Shown: in pieces, positions 5,474 through 5,680 of the stretch
Layout: every line of letters begins with the position of its first letter
How positions within the stretch are numbered: the first letter of the stretch is position 1
The notes under the pieces: generated by a model
What the model was told of the DNA's origin: nothing
The model's input: only the letters and a program-made list of their open reading frames with translations
Database searches by the model: none
Made by a program: the position numbers and the translations under genes
Source: Oscillospiraceae bacterium
Lineage (GTDB): Bacteria > Bacillota > Clostridia > Oscillospirales > Ruminococcaceae
DNA: 5,680 nt
NCBI GenBank assembly: GCA_009782665.1
Contig: WRIP01000099.1
Location: 1 to 5,680 of the forward strand
Direction: 5' to 3'

Positions 5474-5680
5474 TTATCTTTCGCGTTGACCTAAAGAATC
5501 ACGCAATAATACATCATGTGTACCGCCTTCTACAATACTCACCGATGAGACTCTAGTAATCCGTGCCTTATCCTGTAGTTCTTTTATGGTCAATGCTCCG
5601 CAGTTACACATGGTTGCCTTCACCTTGCTGATGGTCATCCCCAAATTATCTCGTAGGTTACCCGCATAAGGTACCAGTGA
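5474..5680 (-). CDS. guaB: IMP dehydrogenase, C-terminal end (partial)
   Basis: The last 68 codons of a gene run in from the right edge and end at TAA (complement of 5474-5476). The product contains SLVPYAGNLRDN, which matches the VPY-x-G of the catalytic flap region. It continues with SKVKATMCNCGALTIKELQD, which matches the GA-x-TI-x-EL block near the C-terminus of IMP dehydrogenases, and SIVEGGTHDVLL, which matches their final His-Asp segment. IMP dehydrogenase oxidises IMP to XMP with NAD+, the committed step of GMP synthesis, in the cytoplasm as a tetramer. The catalytic Cys loop and any CBS domains lie outside the window. GMP reductase shares the VPY-x-G segment and cannot be fully excluded, but the fit to the clostridial IMP dehydrogenase C-terminus is better. 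Its stop codon overlaps the ribosome binding site of the downstream oxidoreductase gene, showing an operon. Confidence 0.78.
   Translation of the reverse strand, partial: SLVPYAGNLRDNLGMTISKVKATMCNCGALTIKELQDKARITRVSSVSIVEGGTHDVLLRDSLGQRER

Noticed and set aside
1..5680. CRISPR array, tRNA or riboswitch.
   Set aside because: I saw no regularly spaced direct repeats, no cloverleaf-like segment and no recognisable riboswitch core on either strand.
3876..5680. A multidrug efflux or defence system around the BmrR-like regulator.
   Set aside because: No transporter, nuclease, helicase or toxin gene is present in the window; the neighbours are guaB and a flavin reductase.

Overview
The window looks like chromosome from a low-GC Bacillota, most likely a clostridial or related gut anaerobe. 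The evidence is strong AAGGAG-type ribosome binding sites, AT-rich spacers, a Tn-type large serine recombinase tail, and an IMP dehydrogenase C-terminus with a Cys-Asn-Cys-Gly motif that I associate with clostridial enzymes. The assignment rests on protein resemblance and gene style, not on a marker gene.

Layout. Positions 1-668 hold the 3' end of a large serine recombinase (integrase of a mobile element), broken by a one-base deletion near 157. A hairpin sits over its last codons. Positions 669-1054 hold no intact gene; decayed coding sequence is visible in two frames. Positions 1055-1613 are an HD-domain phosphohydrolase gene ruined by two frameshifts and two stop codons. An intact nitroreductase-family flavoprotein (1718-2302) follows. 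Next is an intact helix-turn-helix regulator with a six-helix membrane domain (2440-3270), closed by a strong terminator. An AT-rich spacer with a candidate promoter leads to a small, broken Xre-type regulator (3543-3748) whose stop codon lies in a perfect 32-bp palindrome.

From 3825 to the end everything is on the minus strand. A BmrR-like MerR-family regulator (3876-4688) has its own terminator, a good sigma-A-type promoter and a dyad over the predicted transcription start. Upstream of it is a separate unit: the 3' end of an IMP dehydrogenase gene (guaB), followed 10 nt later by a flavodoxin-fold NAD(P)H oxidoreductase (4909-5463). A hairpin follows that gene.

Interpretation. The left third is a graveyard next to the end of a mobile element: three broken genes and one unrecognised remnant in the window, against four intact genes and one open partial gene. 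Lesions are confined to 1-1613 and 3543-3748, while about 2.9 kb of neighbouring coding sequence is clean, which argues for real decay and against general sequencing error. The two flavin-type reductases and the MerR and membrane-anchored Xre regulators suggest a loose redox or xenobiotic-response neighbourhood, but nothing in the sequence shows that they act together. I see no convincing new multi-gene system. The most useful leads are the MerR operator dyad, the two unusual palindromes and the membrane-anchored Xre regulator.
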